This document shows positions 46,676-57,408 of a stretch of 64,000 nucleotides of DNA, piece after piece; position 1 is the stretch's first letter, and each line of letters starts with the position of its first letter. This DNA comes from Vibrionales bacterium SWAT-3 (GTDB taxonomy: Bacteria; Pseudomonadota; Gammaproteobacteria; Enterobacterales; Vibrionaceae). A program made the position numbers and the translations under genes. The notes beneath the pieces were generated by a model. The model had not been told where the DNA came from. It searched no databases and saw nothing but the letters and a program-made list of their open reading frames with translations. The stretch spans positions 1-64,000 of the forward strand of contig AAZW01000024.1 in assembly GCA_000169995.1 (NCBI GenBank). The letters run 5' to 3'.

Positions 46676-48712
46676 TTAGCTACTACTCTTACGCCACCGA
46701 TTTCTTCGACCAACTTTTACTACAGACTCAGCTTTCACGGGCTTTGAGCCTTTATTAGGTAAAGGGATAATTTGTTGTTCTTCGTCGAAATACCTTCCCT
46801 GATAGCCGTTAATACCTAACTCTATCAAGGTGTTCTTTTCTTGTTTTGTCTCGACCCCCACCGCAATAACTTGAGTTGGAGAGTCACCACACGCCCCGAT
46901 TAAACTGCGGACGAACAGCTGGTTTTCATGTCTTTGGTCGATTTTCTTAATTAAGCTTCGATGAAGCTTTATATAGTTAACCTTCAAATCCTTAATGTAG
47001 TGAGTGCTGACAATAGTTCGCCCAGCTTGGCCAACAATCACTTTACACCCAAGTCCTCGCAGCATCTTTGCCACCGGTCTCATATAATCAAGATGAGCGA
47101 TAAGGTGCCCCTCTGGAAACTCAAAAGCCAGTTGTGAACGATGCTGTGCAGAAAGTTGCAACAACTCACTTCTGAACCATTTGAAGTGCTGCTTACTAGC
47201 AAAAGGGGTAACATTGAGGTTCACTGAATAATGAATAGGTTGAGTCGATTCTTTCAGTGACTTCAACAACACCCTCAACACCGATTGATCCATTTGAGCT
47301 TGGTAACCCACTTGCTCCACCGCAGGCATGAAGCGAGAAGACTTCAATAAACCTTTCTCAGGATCCTGAATTCTAGTGAATATTTCTCTATGCAATTCAT
47401 TAGCTTGACCTAATTCAGACATAAGATAACACCGCTGAGCAAATATTACTAAATTATCAGGAAGCAGTGCTGTATCAAGTAGTGTTCTCCAGCGAACACT
47501 GCCTCTATCGAGCTCATTTTTATTTTGTTTAGGGAAACGACTCCAGTTATTAATGCGCTCCAATTGCGCACTTTTTAATGCGGTTTCCGTTTCATCCATG
47601 ATCTGACTATGACGTTCACCTTCGGTGTACATGGTCACGCCGATATGGCACCAATTATCCGACTCTAGAGGCTCTGGTGGTGTTAGCTTATCAAGTTGTC
47701 TTAAACACTGAGCCGCCAGCGTCGCAATATCTTTGGCACCTTGGTGCGGGATAAATACAGCAAAGTCGGCTTCATAATAACGAGAGAAAATAACATCTGG
47801 GTAACGCTGTACGATATTCGATAATACTTCGCCAACCTCAATAATAAAGTTATCTGTAACTTGCTTATCATTATCATCGCGTACCTGTTCCCACTCATCG
47901 ATACGTATTAACAGCACACCACCACGCGCACCACTTTCATGTAGTGCCGATTCAAGCTTGTTATCGAATAGTACTCTGTTGGCGGTGCCTGTGAGTTTAT
48001 CTAAGAAGGTATGAGTACGAATAAAGGTATCGAAGCGACTACGCTCTTGCCGAGCGTCTTTTAACTCTTCAATAAGAACATCAAGAGCTTCACTCGCGGT
48101 AAAAGGCCACTCTCGCTCATCACCTTTGGCATGAGCTTCAACCTGACCAGCTAGAATCATTCTTCCACGCTCTTCCAGCATTTCAGAGCCCATTAACTGT
48201 TCTTTTAGCCATCGAACGCCACGAGCTAAACAGAAAATGATCAAAGCGACCGCTAAAGTAATCGACCACATTGCTTCCAATGAGTAGCTGTATCCAATGT
48301 AAGGAGGCAGAGCCTTAAACTCAATTCGATAACCGGTATTTCGCTCCAATACAAAGCTCTTTTCATAAAGGCGGCTAGGATCAATCTGTGGGGAGGTATC
48401 TTTGAAGCGATAAACAATGCCAGTCTTATTCGAGAGTTTCATCTCAACAATGTTGCTTGCTTGCAACATCTTAGGCATCCAACGTTGCATTGAATATGCA
48501 GCATCAGGGTCTTCCATTTCCTTATCTACAACGTCGACAATACCCACCAAATAATGGTCTAAATACTCTTGTCCGATACGTTTAAATGAGAGGGTGCCAC
48601 CGATAAAAAGAATGAACATCGCACTGATAACTATCACGGTGACAAATGCGACCAATCGGGTGCTCAATTTTAGTGTGGGGGTATATCTCATGAATAACGA
48701 AATCCTTTTCAA
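46676..48712 (-). CDS. mshH: MshH / CsrD-like degenerate GGDEF-EAL regulator
   Basis: Membrane protein of 678 residues and first gene of the msh run. Two helices (residues ~20-42 and ~150-165) flank a periplasmic sensor part. A degenerate GGDEF domain (YYEADFAVFI in place of GGDEF) and a degenerate EAL domain (FEFPEGHLI in place of EAL) follow. Enzymatic c-di-GMP turnover is therefore unlikely. E. coli CsrD with the same layout targets CsrB/C RNAs for RNase E decay, so a Csr link is probable. The frame is intact. Confidence 0.9.
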   Translation of the reverse strand: MKRISLFMRYTPTLKLSTRLVAFVTVIVISAMFILFIGGTLSFKRIGQEYLDHYLVGIVDVVDKEMEDPDAAYSMQRWMPKMLQASNIVEMKLSNKTGIVYRFKDTSPQIDPSRLYEKSFVLERNTGYRIEFKALPPYIGYSYSLEAMWSITLAVALIIFCLARGVRWLKEQLMGSEMLEERGRMILAGQVEAHAKGDEREWPFTASEALDVLIEELKDARQERSRFDTFIRTHTFLDKLTGTANRVLFDNKLESALHESGARGGVLLIRIDEWEQVRDDNDKQVTDNFIIEVGEVLSNIVQRYPDVIFSRYYEADFAVFIPHQGAKDIATLAAQCLRQLDKLTPPEPLESDNWCHIGVTMYTEGERHSQIMDETETALKSAQLERINNWSRFPKQNKNELDRGSVRWRTLLDTALLPDNLVIFAQRCYLMSELGQANELHREIFTRIQDPEKGLLKSSRFMPAVEQVGYQAQMDQSVLRVLLKSLKESTQPIHYSVNLNVTPFASKQHFKWFRSELLQLSAQHRSQLAFEFPEGHLIAHLDYMRPVAKMLRGLGCKVIVGQAGRTIVSTHYIKDLKVNYIKLHRSLIKKIDQRHENQLFVRSLIGACGDSPTQVIAVGVETKQEKNTLIELGINGYQGRYFDEEQQIIPLPNKGSKPVKAESVVKVGRRNRWRKSSS

Positions 48713-48784
48713 CTCACATTATACCGTATTGCTACTTATACTATAAATTGACGTTGTAAATAAAGCGTTAAGAATTCTAGGTAA

Positions 48785-48812
48785 CAAAAAGCCGCGATAA
48801 TCGCGGCTCTTT
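48785..48812 (-). terminator. ssb terminator
   Basis: AGCCGCGA and TCGCGGCT pair around a 3-nt loop, followed on the minus strand by TTTTTGTT. It separates ssb from the msh cluster. Confidence 0.88.
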
Positions 48813-48852
48813 CCAAATTAATACTGTCTTTATAATATATTAAAAACAGGGC

Positions 48853-49404
48853 TTAAAATGGGATGTCATCATCAAAATCCATCGGTGGCTCATTATATTG
48901 AGGTTGAGCCTGCTGAGGAGCTTGTTGAGGTGCTTTCGGCTGCTGCTGAGCTGGAGCACTGTATTGTTGCTGTTGTGGTTGCTGAGGTTGACCCCAACCA
49001 CCTTGCTGTTGTTGGCCACCCATGCCGCCTTGAGCTGGTGCGCCACCTTGAGCACGACCGCCAAGCATTTGCATAACGCCGTTAAAGCCTTGAACTACAA
49101 CTTCCGTTGTGTAGCGATCTTGACCGCTTTGATCTTGCCATTTACGAGTTTGAAGTTGACCTTCAATATAAACTTGAGAACCTTTACGTAGGTACTCACC
49201 AGCAACTTCAGCTAGCTTGCCAAACAGAGCAACGCGGTGCCACTCTGTTTTTTCACGCTGTTCGCCAGTTGCTTTATCACGCCATGACTCTGACGTTGCA
49301 ATGGTAATGTTCGCTACTGCGCCGCCATTTGGCATGTAACGAATTTCTGGGTCATTACCTAGGTTACCCACTAATATAACTTTGTTAACTCCACGGCTAG
49401 CCAT
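48853..49404 (-). CDS. ssb: single-stranded DNA-binding protein
   Basis: Replication and repair protein that coats ssDNA as a tetramer, 183 residues. The OB fold starts [41 protein letters not shown] Gly/Gln/Pro-rich linker of about 60 residues ([17 protein letters not shown]...) follows. The acidic partner-binding tip MDFDDDIPF is intact. The start MASRGV is the usual one. It is divergent from qstR; the LexA box seen in this region lies before uvrA, not ssb. Confidence 0.97.
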   Translation of the reverse strand: MASRGVNKVILVGNLGNDPEIRYMPNGGAVANITIATSESWRDKATGEQREKTEWHRVALFGKLAEVAGEYLRKGSQVYIEGQLQTRKWQDQSGQDRYTTEVVVQGFNGVMQMLGGRAQGGAPAQGGMGGQQQQGGWGQPQQPQQQQYSAPAQQQPKAPQQAPQQAQPQYNEPPMDFDDDIPF

Positions 49405-49682
49405 GATTTGCTCCGTCTAAATTCATAGTCTCAGAAAATTTTAGCGCACAAGAATAGCATGCTTTTCTGCTGTGATAAATCGCATTCCTATTCTCTCCTC
49501 ACGACAAAGAATAAAAACGTAACAAATCATGATATTCAGAGCGATGTTGCTTTTTTCTCCACTTACAAACCACTCATTTACTTTGGGAATTGATATTCAA
49601 CGCAAGTTACAACGATGATGCTAGAGAAGCCAAAGTCGGCATGACAACGTGAATACCCATCCCTCTTAAACAGGACGTTTCA

Positions 49683-50330
49683 ATGAGAAAGTCTCGATAC
49701 GCTCGCACTTTACACTTTATGTGCATCGACCCAAGTGATACTTACATACATGTAAAAGAGATAGAAAAACACCTATCTATCATCTTGTATAAGATGACGC
49801 CTGACGACTTAATGTTGGTAGACAGAAAGCAGAGTAATCGTATTCTTCTTGTCGACTATAAAGAAGTACCAAAGCTATTGGCTATCTGCCCTAATTTGAC
49901 AGTAATGTGGAAGAATAATGAGATCATTTTGTTTAATGTCCCACAGCAACTGCCGACCTCAGAGCTTTTGACTTATGGTGTATTAAAAGGACTGTTTTAT
50001 AACACCGATAAAAAAGACAAGATTGCTCATGGTTTACAAGAGGTAATCGATGGCGATAACTGGCTGCCAAGAAAGGTCACCAACCAACTGCTGTTTTACT
50101 ACCGTAATATGGTCAATACCAACACAACGCCTACCAATGTTGATCTCACCATTCGCGAGATTCAGGTCATTCGTTGCCTCCAATCAGGCTCATCGAACAC
50201 ACAAATAGCCGATGACCTCTTTATCAGTGAGTTCACCGTGAAGTCTCACCTCTATCAGATATTCCGCAAGCTGGCGGTAAAAAATAGAGTCCAAGCGATC
50301 GCATGGGCCAACCAGAACTTGCTTGCATAA
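49683..50330 (+). CDS. qstR: LuxR-type regulator QstR (competence and type VI secretion)
   Basis: Transcription factor of 215 residues with a degenerate N-terminal receiver-like domain and a C-terminal LuxR helix-turn-helix, LTIREIQVIRCLQSGSSNTQIADDLFISEFTVKSHLYQIFRKL. Its place between ssb and galU is that of QstR in Vibrio cholerae, which acts downstream of HapR and TfoX on natural-transformation and T6SS genes. The name rests on this position and the length. Confidence 0.85.
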   Translation: MRKSRYARTLHFMCIDPSDTYIHVKEIEKHLSIILYKMTPDDLMLVDRKQSNRILLVDYKEVPKLLAICPNLTVMWKNNEIILFNVPQQLPTSELLTYGVLKGLFYNTDKKDKIAHGLQEVIDGDNWLPRKVTNQLLFYYRNMVNTNTTPTNVDLTIREIQVIRCLQSGSSNTQIADDLFISEFTVKSHLYQIFRKLAVKNRVQAIAWANQNLLA

Positions 50331-50487
50331 TTGATCCACTTCTTAAAGTGACGATAATTTTGAGGGAAGCTCTGGTTAGCCATACGGATTGTTGCTGAAT
50401 TTTCGACAAAATTTGTGCTAGAGTTGCCCTCAGAAATATCAACCACTCTGGTTGAATCGATAATTATTATAGATAAAGGGTCTTACG

Positions 50488-51360
50488 ATGATCAAAAAGT
50501 GCCTTTTCCCGGCAGCAGGCTACGGTACACGCTTCTTACCAGCAACCAAATCAATGCCGAAAGAAATGATGCCAGTAGTAAACAAACCACTGATTGAATA
50601 CGGCGTTGAAGAAGCAATCGAAGCCGGTATGGACGGAATGTGTATCGTAACGGGCCGTGGTAAGCACTCAATCATGGATCACTTCGACAAGAACTACGAA
50701 CTTGAACATCAGATCAGTGGTACGAATAAAGAAGACCTACTGATTAATATCCGTGAAACGATTGAAGCTGCGAACTTCACTTATATCCGTCAACGCGAAA
50801 TGAAAGGCCTAGGTCACGCTATTTTGACTGGTCGCGAGCTTGTAGGCGACGAACCATTCGCAGTGGTACTGGCCGATGACCTATGTGTGAATGAGCAACA
50901 AGGCGTGTTGGCACAAATGGTTGCCCTATACAAACAGTTCCGCTGTTCTATCGTTGCAGTTCAAGAAGTACCTGAAGAAGAGACGCATAAGTACGGTGTT
51001 ATCTCAGGTGAATTGATCAAAGACGATTTGTTCCGTGTTGATGACATGGTGGAAAAGCCAGAGCAAGGCACAGCACCAAGCAACCTAGCGATCATTGGCC
51101 GTTACATCCTGACTCCAGATATCTTCGAATTGATCGAACAAACGGAACCAGGTAAAGGTGGTGAGATCCAAATCACCGATGCACTGCTTAAACAAGCAAA
51201 AGCAGGTTGTGTATTGGCATACAAATTTAAAGGCCAGCGTTTTGACTGCGGTAGCGTAGAAGGCTACATCGAAGCAACAAACTACTGCTTTGAAAACCTA
51301 TACAAGAAAGACCAGCAGCAAGTTGAGTTAGGCAAACACTCAACACAGAAAGAAGCATAA
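50488..51360 (+). CDS. galU: UTP-glucose-1-phosphate uridylyltransferase
   Basis: Makes UDP-glucose for LPS, capsule and trehalose pathways, 290 residues. The nucleotide-binding start is KCLFPAAGYGTRFLPATKSMPKEMMPVVNKPLI. FAVVLADDLCV carries the metal-binding Asp, and VEKPEQGTAPSNLAIIGRY and GGEIQITDAL are further family blocks. A good ribosome site, TAAAGG, precedes the ATG. It is followed by its own terminator. Confidence 0.97.
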   Translation: MIKKCLFPAAGYGTRFLPATKSMPKEMMPVVNKPLIEYGVEEAIEAGMDGMCIVTGRGKHSIMDHFDKNYELEHQISGTNKEDLLINIRETIEAANFTYIRQREMKGLGHAILTGRELVGDEPFAVVLADDLCVNEQQGVLAQMVALYKQFRCSIVAVQEVPEEETHKYGVISGELIKDDLFRVDDMVEKPEQGTAPSNLAIIGRYILTPDIFELIEQTEPGKGGEIQITDALLKQAKAGCVLAYKFKGQRFDCGSVEGYIEATNYCFENLYKKDQQQVELGKHSTQKEA

Positions 51361-51396
51361 CTGCTTACTGGTAAGTAACAATTCACACAATGTAAT

Positions 51397-51423
51397 GGGC
51401 GGCTCTTGGAGTCGCCCTTTTTA
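51397..51423 (+). terminator. galU terminator
   Basis: GGGCGGCTC and GAGTCGCCC arms (one G-U pair) with a 3-nt loop are followed by TTTTT. Confidence 0.85.
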
Positions 51424-51425
51424 AT

Positions 51426-51445
51426 TACTGTTTTTTTATCCAGTA
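51426..51445 (+). promoter_or_regulatory. LexA (SOS) box of uvrA
   Basis: TACTGTTTTTTTATCCAGTA matches the LexA palindrome TACTG-N10-CAGTA exactly in its outer halves. It lies 65 bases before the uvrA start. uvrA is a known SOS gene. Confidence 0.88.
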
Positions 51446-51509
51446 AAACTTTGCACAAATCTCACTCTATGTAATACTTTAGCCACTAAAAATTACATGG
51501 TCTGTTGAG

Positions 51510-54341
51510 ATGGATAAAATAGAAATTAGAGGCGCTCGTACGCATAACCTCAAAGACGTAAACCTTACCATCCCTCGTGATAAGCTGATTGTTATCACAG
51601 GTCTTTCTGGTTCAGGTAAGTCATCACTTGCGTTTGATACCCTCTACGCAGAAGGGCAACGCCGTTATGTTGAGTCTTTGTCTGCCTATGCTCGTCAATT
51701 TCTATCCCTTATGGAAAAGCCTGATGTCGACCACATCGAAGGCTTATCTCCCGCCATCTCGATAGAACAGAAATCGACGTCTCACAACCCTCGTTCAACG
51801 GTTGGTACCATCACTGAAGTCTATGATTACCTGAGGCTTCTTTACGCACGAGTCGGGGAACCTCGCTGTCCAGAACACAACACAACACTTGCCGCACAAA
51901 CCATCAGCCAAATGGTGGATAAGGTACTTGAACTACCTGTTGGATCAAAGATGATGCTGTTAGCACCAATCGTTAAAGAGCGTAAAGGTGAGCACGTAAA
52001 AACACTGGAAAACTTAGCGGCTCAGGGCTTTATTCGAGCACGTATTGATGGTGAAACCTGTGATTTATCCGATCCACCAGCACTTGAACTGCACAAGAAA
52101 CACACTATAGAAGTAGTGGTTGACCGATTTAAGGTACGCCCTGATCTTCAACAACGCTTAGCCGAATCTTTCGAGACCACATTAGAGCTCTCCGGAGGTA
52201 TTGCTGTCGTTGGTTGGATGGATGAAACAGACCAAGAAGAGATCGTATTCTCTGCTAACTTCGCTTGCCCTAAGTGTGGTTACAGCATGCAAGAGCTTGA
52301 ACCTCGCCTATTCTCATTCAACAACCCAGCTGGTGCGTGTGGTACATGTGATGGCCTTGGAGTTCAGCAGTACTTTGATCCAAGCCGAGTGATCTTAGAT
52401 GAGAATCTAAGTATTGCAGATGGAGCCATTAAGGGCTGGGATCAAAAGAACTACTACTATTTCCAGATGCTAACATCGCTCTCTGAGCATTATGGTTTCG
52501 ATCTGTTTGCACCCTTTAATTCTCTCCCAAAGAAGACTCAAGAGATTATTCTTAAAGGTTCAGGTCGTACTGAAGTTGAATTCAAATACATCAATGATCG
52601 TGGTGATATTCGAGTCAAACGTCACCCATTTGAAGGTATTTTGAATACGCTAGAGCGCCGCTATCGTGATACAGAATCAAGCGCAGTCCGTGAAGACCTT
52701 GCTAAATACATCTCAACGAAATCCTGCTCTAGCTGTGATGGTACTCGTTTAAGATTAGAGGCTCGCAATGTCTTCATTGGCGATACAACTTTGCCTGAAA
52801 TTGTTGAACTGAGCATTGCTGACGCACTACAGTTTTTCCAAGAATTGAAGTTAGACGGTCAACGTGGGCAAATCGCCGATAAGGTGATGAAAGAGATTAA
52901 TGATCGCCTGCACTTCTTGGTTAATGTCGGCTTGAACTACCTCAACCTGTCACGCAGTGCTGAAACCCTATCTGGTGGTGAGGCTCAGCGAATTCGACTC
53001 GCAAGTCAGATCGGTGCTGGCCTGGTAGGTGTTATGTATGTATTGGATGAACCATCGATTGGCCTCCACCAGCGTGATAATGAACGCCTACTGCAAACCT
53101 TGATTCATCTGAGAGACTTAGGCAACACAGTGCTTGTCGTTGAGCATGATGAAGACGCCATTCGATGTGCAGATCATGTGATCGATATCGGCCCTGGTGC
53201 TGGTGTGCACGGCGGCCACGTCGTCGCAGAAGGCACTATGCAAGATATCATCGACAATCCAAATTCGTTGACTGGTCAGTACTTAAGCGGCGTTAAAGAA
53301 ATTGAAGTACCAAAACAACGAACACCAATCGACAAGAAAAAAGTCGTCGAGATCATTGGGGCTACCGGTAATAACCTGAAAAATGTCACCGCGACTATCC
53401 CAGTAGGCCTATTCAGTTGTATTACAGGTGTATCGGGGTCAGGTAAGTCAACGTTGATTAATGATACCTTCTTTAAAATTGCTCACACCCAACTCAACGG
53501 TGCAACGACAGCAGTACCTGCACCACATAAGAAAATTAAAGGATTAGAGCATTTCGATAAGGTCATCGATATTGACCAAAGCCCTATCGGTCGAACGCCA
53601 AGATCAAATCCTGCAACCTATACAGGGATCTTCACACCTATTCGTGAGTTATTTGCGGGTACACAGGAGTCTCGTTCGCGCGGTTACAAACCGGGGCGCT
53701 TCAGCTTTAACGTGCGTGGCGGACGTTGTGAAGCTTGTCAGGGCGACGGTGTTATCAAGGTCGAAATGCACTTCTTACCGGACGTTTATGTACCTTGTGA
53801 TGTGTGTAAGGGCAAACGCTACAACCGTGAAACACTAGAAGTTCGGTATAAGGGCAAAACCATAGATGAAGTACTGGAAATGACCGTAGAAGACGCACGT
53901 GAGTTCTTTAATCCGGTTCCAGTGATTGCACGTAAACTGCAAACGCTTATGGATGTAGGCCTTTCTTATATCCGCCTAGGGCAAGCCGCGACGACCCTAT
54001 CTGGTGGTGAGGCTCAACGTGTTAAATTGGCACGTGAATTGTCGAAGCGAGATACAGGAAAGACGTTATACATTCTGGATGAACCAACAACCGGCCTTCA
54101 CTTCCACGATATCCAACAGCTATTAACCGTATTACATCGCCTACGTGATCACGGTAATACCGTTGTGGTAATTGAACACAACTTGGATGTCGTTAAAACT
54201 GCAGACTGGATACTCGATCTCGGCCCTGAGGGTGGTCAAGGTGGTGGTGAAATTGTTGCAGAAGGCACACCAGAAGATGTGGCACTAGTCGAAGGTTCAC
54301 ATACAGCACGCTTCCTTAAGCCTATGTTAAATTTGAACTAG
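51510..54341 (+). CDS. uvrA: excinuclease ABC subunit A
   Basis: Damage-recognition ATPase of nucleotide excision repair, 943 residues. The first Walker A is [12 protein letters not shown] near residue 31 and the second [12 protein letters not shown] near 643. There are two ABC signature segments ([13 protein letters not shown] and [15 protein letters not shown]). The zinc modules are CPKC...CGTCDG near residues 253-283 and CEACQGDG...CDVCKG near 741-770. A LexA box and a strong terminator bracket it. Confidence 0.98.
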   Translation: MDKIEIRGARTHNLKDVNLTIPRDKLIVITGLSGSGKSSLAFDTLYAEGQRRYVESLSAYARQFLSLMEKPDVDHIEGLSPAISIEQKSTSHNPRSTVGTITEVYDYLRLLYARVGEPRCPEHNTTLAAQTISQMVDKVLELPVGSKMMLLAPIVKERKGEHVKTLENLAAQGFIRARIDGETCDLSDPPALELHKKHTIEVVVDRFKVRPDLQQRLAESFETTLELSGGIAVVGWMDETDQEEIVFSANFACPKCGYSMQELEPRLFSFNNPAGACGTCDGLGVQQYFDPSRVILDENLSIADGAIKGWDQKNYYYFQMLTSLSEHYGFDLFAPFNSLPKKTQEIILKGSGRTEVEFKYINDRGDIRVKRHPFEGILNTLERRYRDTESSAVREDLAKYISTKSCSSCDGTRLRLEARNVFIGDTTLPEIVELSIADALQFFQELKLDGQRGQIADKVMKEINDRLHFLVNVGLNYLNLSRSAETLSGGEAQRIRLASQIGAGLVGVMYVLDEPSIGLHQRDNERLLQTLIHLRDLGNTVLVVEHDEDAIRCADHVIDIGPGAGVHGGHVVAEGTMQDIIDNPNSLTGQYLSGVKEIEVPKQRTPIDKKKVVEIIGATGNNLKNVTATIPVGLFSCITGVSGSGKSTLINDTFFKIAHTQLNGATTAVPAPHKKIKGLEHFDKVIDIDQSPIGRTPRSNPATYTGIFTPIRELFAGTQESRSRGYKPGRFSFNVRGGRCEACQGDGVIKVEMHFLPDVYVPCDVCKGKRYNRETLEVRYKGKTIDEVLEMTVEDAREFFNPVPVIARKLQTLMDVGLSYIRLGQAATTLSGGEAQRVKLARELSKRDTGKTLYILDEPTTGLHFHDIQQLLTVLHRLRDHGNTVVVIEHNLDVVKTADWILDLGPEGGQGGGEIVAEGTPEDVALVEGSHTARFLKPMLNLN

Positions 54342-54384
54342 GTGTAAAATAGCGTCCTGCGGGCGGACAGAAAAATGTTAAAGT

Positions 54385-54421
54385 AACGGAGCTTGTTTCA
54401 AAAGGAACAAGCTCCGTTTTT
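54385..54421 (+). terminator. uvrA terminator
   Basis: A 13-bp stem, AACGGAGCTTGTT with AACAAGCTCCGTT, has an 8-nt loop and a following T-run. It lies 17 bases before the pglL start codon. Confidence 0.9.
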
Positions 54422-54437
54422 ATAAGGTTAGGGATTT

Positions 54438-56201
54438 ATGGCAACAATACACACTAGCGGAACCCAGCTAGAGCATCAGGTCACTCAGCTACCTCTCAAC
54501 AAAGCATTCCTTGCTTCATTAGCTGTTGTGTTCTTACTCGCCATGCATTTTTTCATGCCTAACCCAGGTGGTTCGGGCCTTGCTCTATCCTTTAATCCGA
54601 CGACTTGGCTGGCTCTAAGCTTCACTTTAGCGATTGGCTTTTATCAACTAGCGACCAATCGAGTACTCAAGTATTCCAAGTTAACCATAGGTTTGCTGAT
54701 AAGCTGCGTGATACTCACATTGCCTATTCTATACAGCAATGCTTCGCCGCAAGGGGCTTCAGGCCGATTACTTGGGTTATGGGCTGGCTTTGCCTTATTC
54801 GTGGTTCTTCAACAATTCAAATTCAGTAATAAACATAAACAACGCATGCTGTGGTTCATCGTACTTGCTGTCGTCATACAGGCATTGTTTGGCTATGTGC
54901 AATATTTTGTGCTGGAGCCTGGTAACCTATTTGGTTACAACACTAAAGCCAATCGTCCTTATGGAATCTTCCAACAACCTAACGTGATGGCGAGCTTTTT
55001 AGCGACGGGTTTTATCCTTTCTGCTTACCTATTAGCGAGGCAGCCAGCCAAGTACAACCACAAGATTAGTGAATCATTTTTACTCTACCTAACACCAACG
55101 TTAACGGTACCACTGCTGATCATCATCGCATCACGCACAGGTTGGTTAGCAGCACTCATTGGGTTCTTGTGTATTCTGCCCTACTTATACAGATTCTCGA
55201 CCAAGAAACGCTTCTATGGATGGTGTGCATCCGTTGCTGTCGGTATTGTGGTTGCATTTACGGTAATCAGCCTTAGCGCGACAGATAGCCTAGCAAGTAA
55301 AAGAACCAATCTAGAAAGCCCTCGCGCTTACACCTTCCCGCAAACATTAGACATGCTGGTAGAGAAACCATTTACTGGTTACGGCTACGGAAAATTTGAA
55401 TCAGAGTACACTCTGTATACCGCTCGTCAGCACCAACTCAATTCAAACTATCATCCGGGGCTTCCGGCAATGGATCACCCCCACAATGAGTTTCTATTCT
55501 GGGGAGTTGAGGGCGGTATTGTACCTATCATAGGAATATTGATTGCCGCAGTATTAGTATTGTCCCGTATCTCGAGCTCAGCGAAAGGAACACGCTTAGC
55601 TTTACTGGCGCTATTCATACCGATACTTTTACACTCTCAGCTAGAGTACCCGTTCTATCACTCAGCGATACACTGGATAACCTTTATCATATTGATTTAT
55701 TGGGTCGACCAGCGCGCTTCGCGTCACTATCAACAGCCGTTCAGCATCATCAGTAAAACACTATTTAGAGTGACCAGCTTAGTGCTACCAATTGTGGTGA
55801 GTGTTTACATGTTGAGCGCACTGCATACCAACTATGTACTGACCAAATTTGAGCTATCTAAACCTAAAAACCCAGATATTCTCAAACAAGTCACCAACCC
55901 TGTGGTTTGGAAAGATCGCTACGATTGGGATATATACAGCACCTACCTAAACATTGGTCTATATAGAGGCGATCCTAGCCTTATTCAGCTTTACGTAGAT
56001 TGGTCACTAAAGATTATAAAGAGTAAACCAAGACCAGCGCTCTACAGTAACCTAATCCTTGCTTACCAGGGGTTAGGGGAAGAGAGCAAAGCGGAACAAA
56101 TCCGTAGTGAAGCAAAGTTTTTATTTCCTGACAGAGACTTTTCACAGGTTCAATACAAAAAAGTATCCCAAGCAGAAAACAACGTCTCATCGGCAGAGTA
56201 A
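54438..56201 (+). CDS. pglL: PglL-type protein O-oligosaccharyltransferase
   Basis: Inner-membrane Wzy/WaaL-superfamily enzyme of 587 residues and about 12 helices. It moves lipid-linked glycans to Ser/Thr of periplasmic proteins. The large periplasmic loop holds the catalytic-His motif MDHPHNEFLFWGVEGG near residue 350. The C-terminal region after FSIISKTLF has the soluble Wzy_C_2-like segment typical of PglL. This position between uvrA and a class V aminotransferase is the place of the characterised O-oligosaccharyltransferase in V. cholerae. Substrates cannot be read, but type IV pilins are common ones. Confidence 0.86.
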   Translation: MATIHTSGTQLEHQVTQLPLNKAFLASLAVVFLLAMHFFMPNPGGSGLALSFNPTTWLALSFTLAIGFYQLATNRVLKYSKLTIGLLISCVILTLPILYSNASPQGASGRLLGLWAGFALFVVLQQFKFSNKHKQRMLWFIVLAVVIQALFGYVQYFVLEPGNLFGYNTKANRPYGIFQQPNVMASFLATGFILSAYLLARQPAKYNHKISESFLLYLTPTLTVPLLIIIASRTGWLAALIGFLCILPYLYRFSTKKRFYGWCASVAVGIVVAFTVISLSATDSLASKRTNLESPRAYTFPQTLDMLVEKPFTGYGYGKFESEYTLYTARQHQLNSNYHPGLPAMDHPHNEFLFWGVEGGIVPIIGILIAAVLVLSRISSSAKGTRLALLALFIPILLHSQLEYPFYHSAIHWITFIILIYWVDQRASRHYQQPFSIISKTLFRVTSLVLPIVVSVYMLSALHTNYVLTKFELSKPKNPDILKQVTNPVVWKDRYDWDIYSTYLNIGLYRGDPSLIQLYVDWSLKIIKSKPRPALYSNLILAYQGLGEESKAEQIRSEAKFLFPDRDFSQVQYKKVSQAENNVSSAE

Positions 56202-56253
56202 TTAGGCACTAGCGAGATATGACTTTCGCATCTCACCTTTAGATCAAACACAA

Positions 56254-56280
56254 AAAAGCGCACGAGGATCGTGCGCTTTT
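56254..56280. terminator. bidirectional terminator between pglL and the aminotransferase
   Basis: AAAAGCGCACGA and TCGTGCGCTTTT pair around a GGA loop; it serves the two convergent genes. Confidence 0.88.
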
Positions 56281-56302
56281 CTTTGAAAATAATCTGATTT
56301 GA

Positions 56303-57408
56303 CTATTTAAGTACGTCTTGCAGCGCTTTAAGACACAACGCGACATTCTCTTTGCGAGCACCGTAGCCCATCAAGCCAATACGCCATGCCTTACCAGCCA
56401 AAGAACCAAGGCCAGCACCAATCTCAAGGTTATACTCTTCTATAAGCTGCGATCTGACTTTCGCTTCATCGATTCCTTCAGGGAAGTAAAGAGCATTAAG
56501 TTGTGGTAAACGGCTCTCCTCATCAACAACAAATTTCAGTCCTAATGCTTCCACGCCCTCTTTCAACTCTTGATGCATAGCGTGATGGCGAGACCAAGCA
56601 TTATCCAAGCCTTCATTTTTCAATAGCACGAGAGACTCATGCAGCGCGTAAAGACTATTGACTGGTGCAGTATGGTGATAACTACGCTTGCCTTCTCCGC
56701 TCCAGTAACCTAATACTAGGCTCTGATCCAAGAACCAGCTTTGTACCGGTGACTGACGCGCTTTCATTTTATCAACAGCACGCAGAGAGAAAGTCACTGG
56801 TGATAAACCAGGAGCACAAGACAAGCACTTCTGACTACCAGAATAAACCGCATCGAGCTGCCATTCGTCCACTAACAGTGGAACACCACCCAGTGAGGTT
56901 ACAGCATCAACAATCGTCAATGCATCGAACTGTCGGGCAACAGCAGAGATAGCTTGAGCATCCGATAGCGCACCAGTAGAGGTCTCAGCATGCACAAACG
57001 CAACCGCAACAGCATCTGGATTTTCTGATAATGCTTGCTGTACCTTTTCGACAGATACAGGCTTACCCCATTCGTCATCAACAAGAATTGCCTCGCCACC
57101 GCAGCGCACCACGTTTTCTCGCATACGTTCACCAAACACGCCATTGCGACAGACGATGATCTTTTCTCCGGGTTCAATCAAGTTAACAAAACAAGTTTCC
57201 ATACCAGCACTTCCTGGTGCTGATACAGCAATCGTAAACTCATTCTCTGTCTGAAAGGCATACTTAAGAAGTTGTTTAACCTCATCCATCATTGCAATAA
57301 AAAGTGGATCGAGGTGACCTATGGTTGGACGACTCAAAGCTTGCAGTACTTGAGGTGAGATATCAGAGGGTCCAGGCCCCATTAACGTTCGATGTGGTGG
57401 ATAAAAGC
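56303..57408 (-). pseudogene. class V PLP aminotransferase, 5' end cut off by ISAs1 element
   Basis: Alanine/serine-glyoxylate aminotransferase-like protein. The body starts at MGPGPSDISPQVLQALSRPTIGHLDP (ATG at 57382). The PLP lysine is in YSGSQKCLSCAPGLSPV and TIVDAVTSLGGVPL is the usual Asp block. In-frame native codons SFYPPHRTL lie upstream of this ATG up to the IS edge, so the true start is missing. It is found at 58686 on the other side of the IS. The intact gene would encode about 379 residues. The internal ATG has no ribosome site, so expression is doubtful. Confidence 0.88.
57401..57408 (+). repeat. 8-bp target duplication ATAAAAGC, left copy
   Basis: ATAAAAGC at 57401-57408 recurs at 58645-58652, directly flanking the IS. 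Eight bases fits ISAs1-family insertion and fixes both ends of the element. Confidence 0.88.

Noticed and set aside
48853..49191. Long plus-strand frames opposite ssb
   Set aside because: They arise from the Gln/Gly/Pro-rich linker of ssb read backwards and have no ribosome sites or family pattern.
49465..49490. Competence-type CRP-S site before qstR
   Set aside because: TGTGATAAATCGCA has the right half-sites with a spacer two bases too short.
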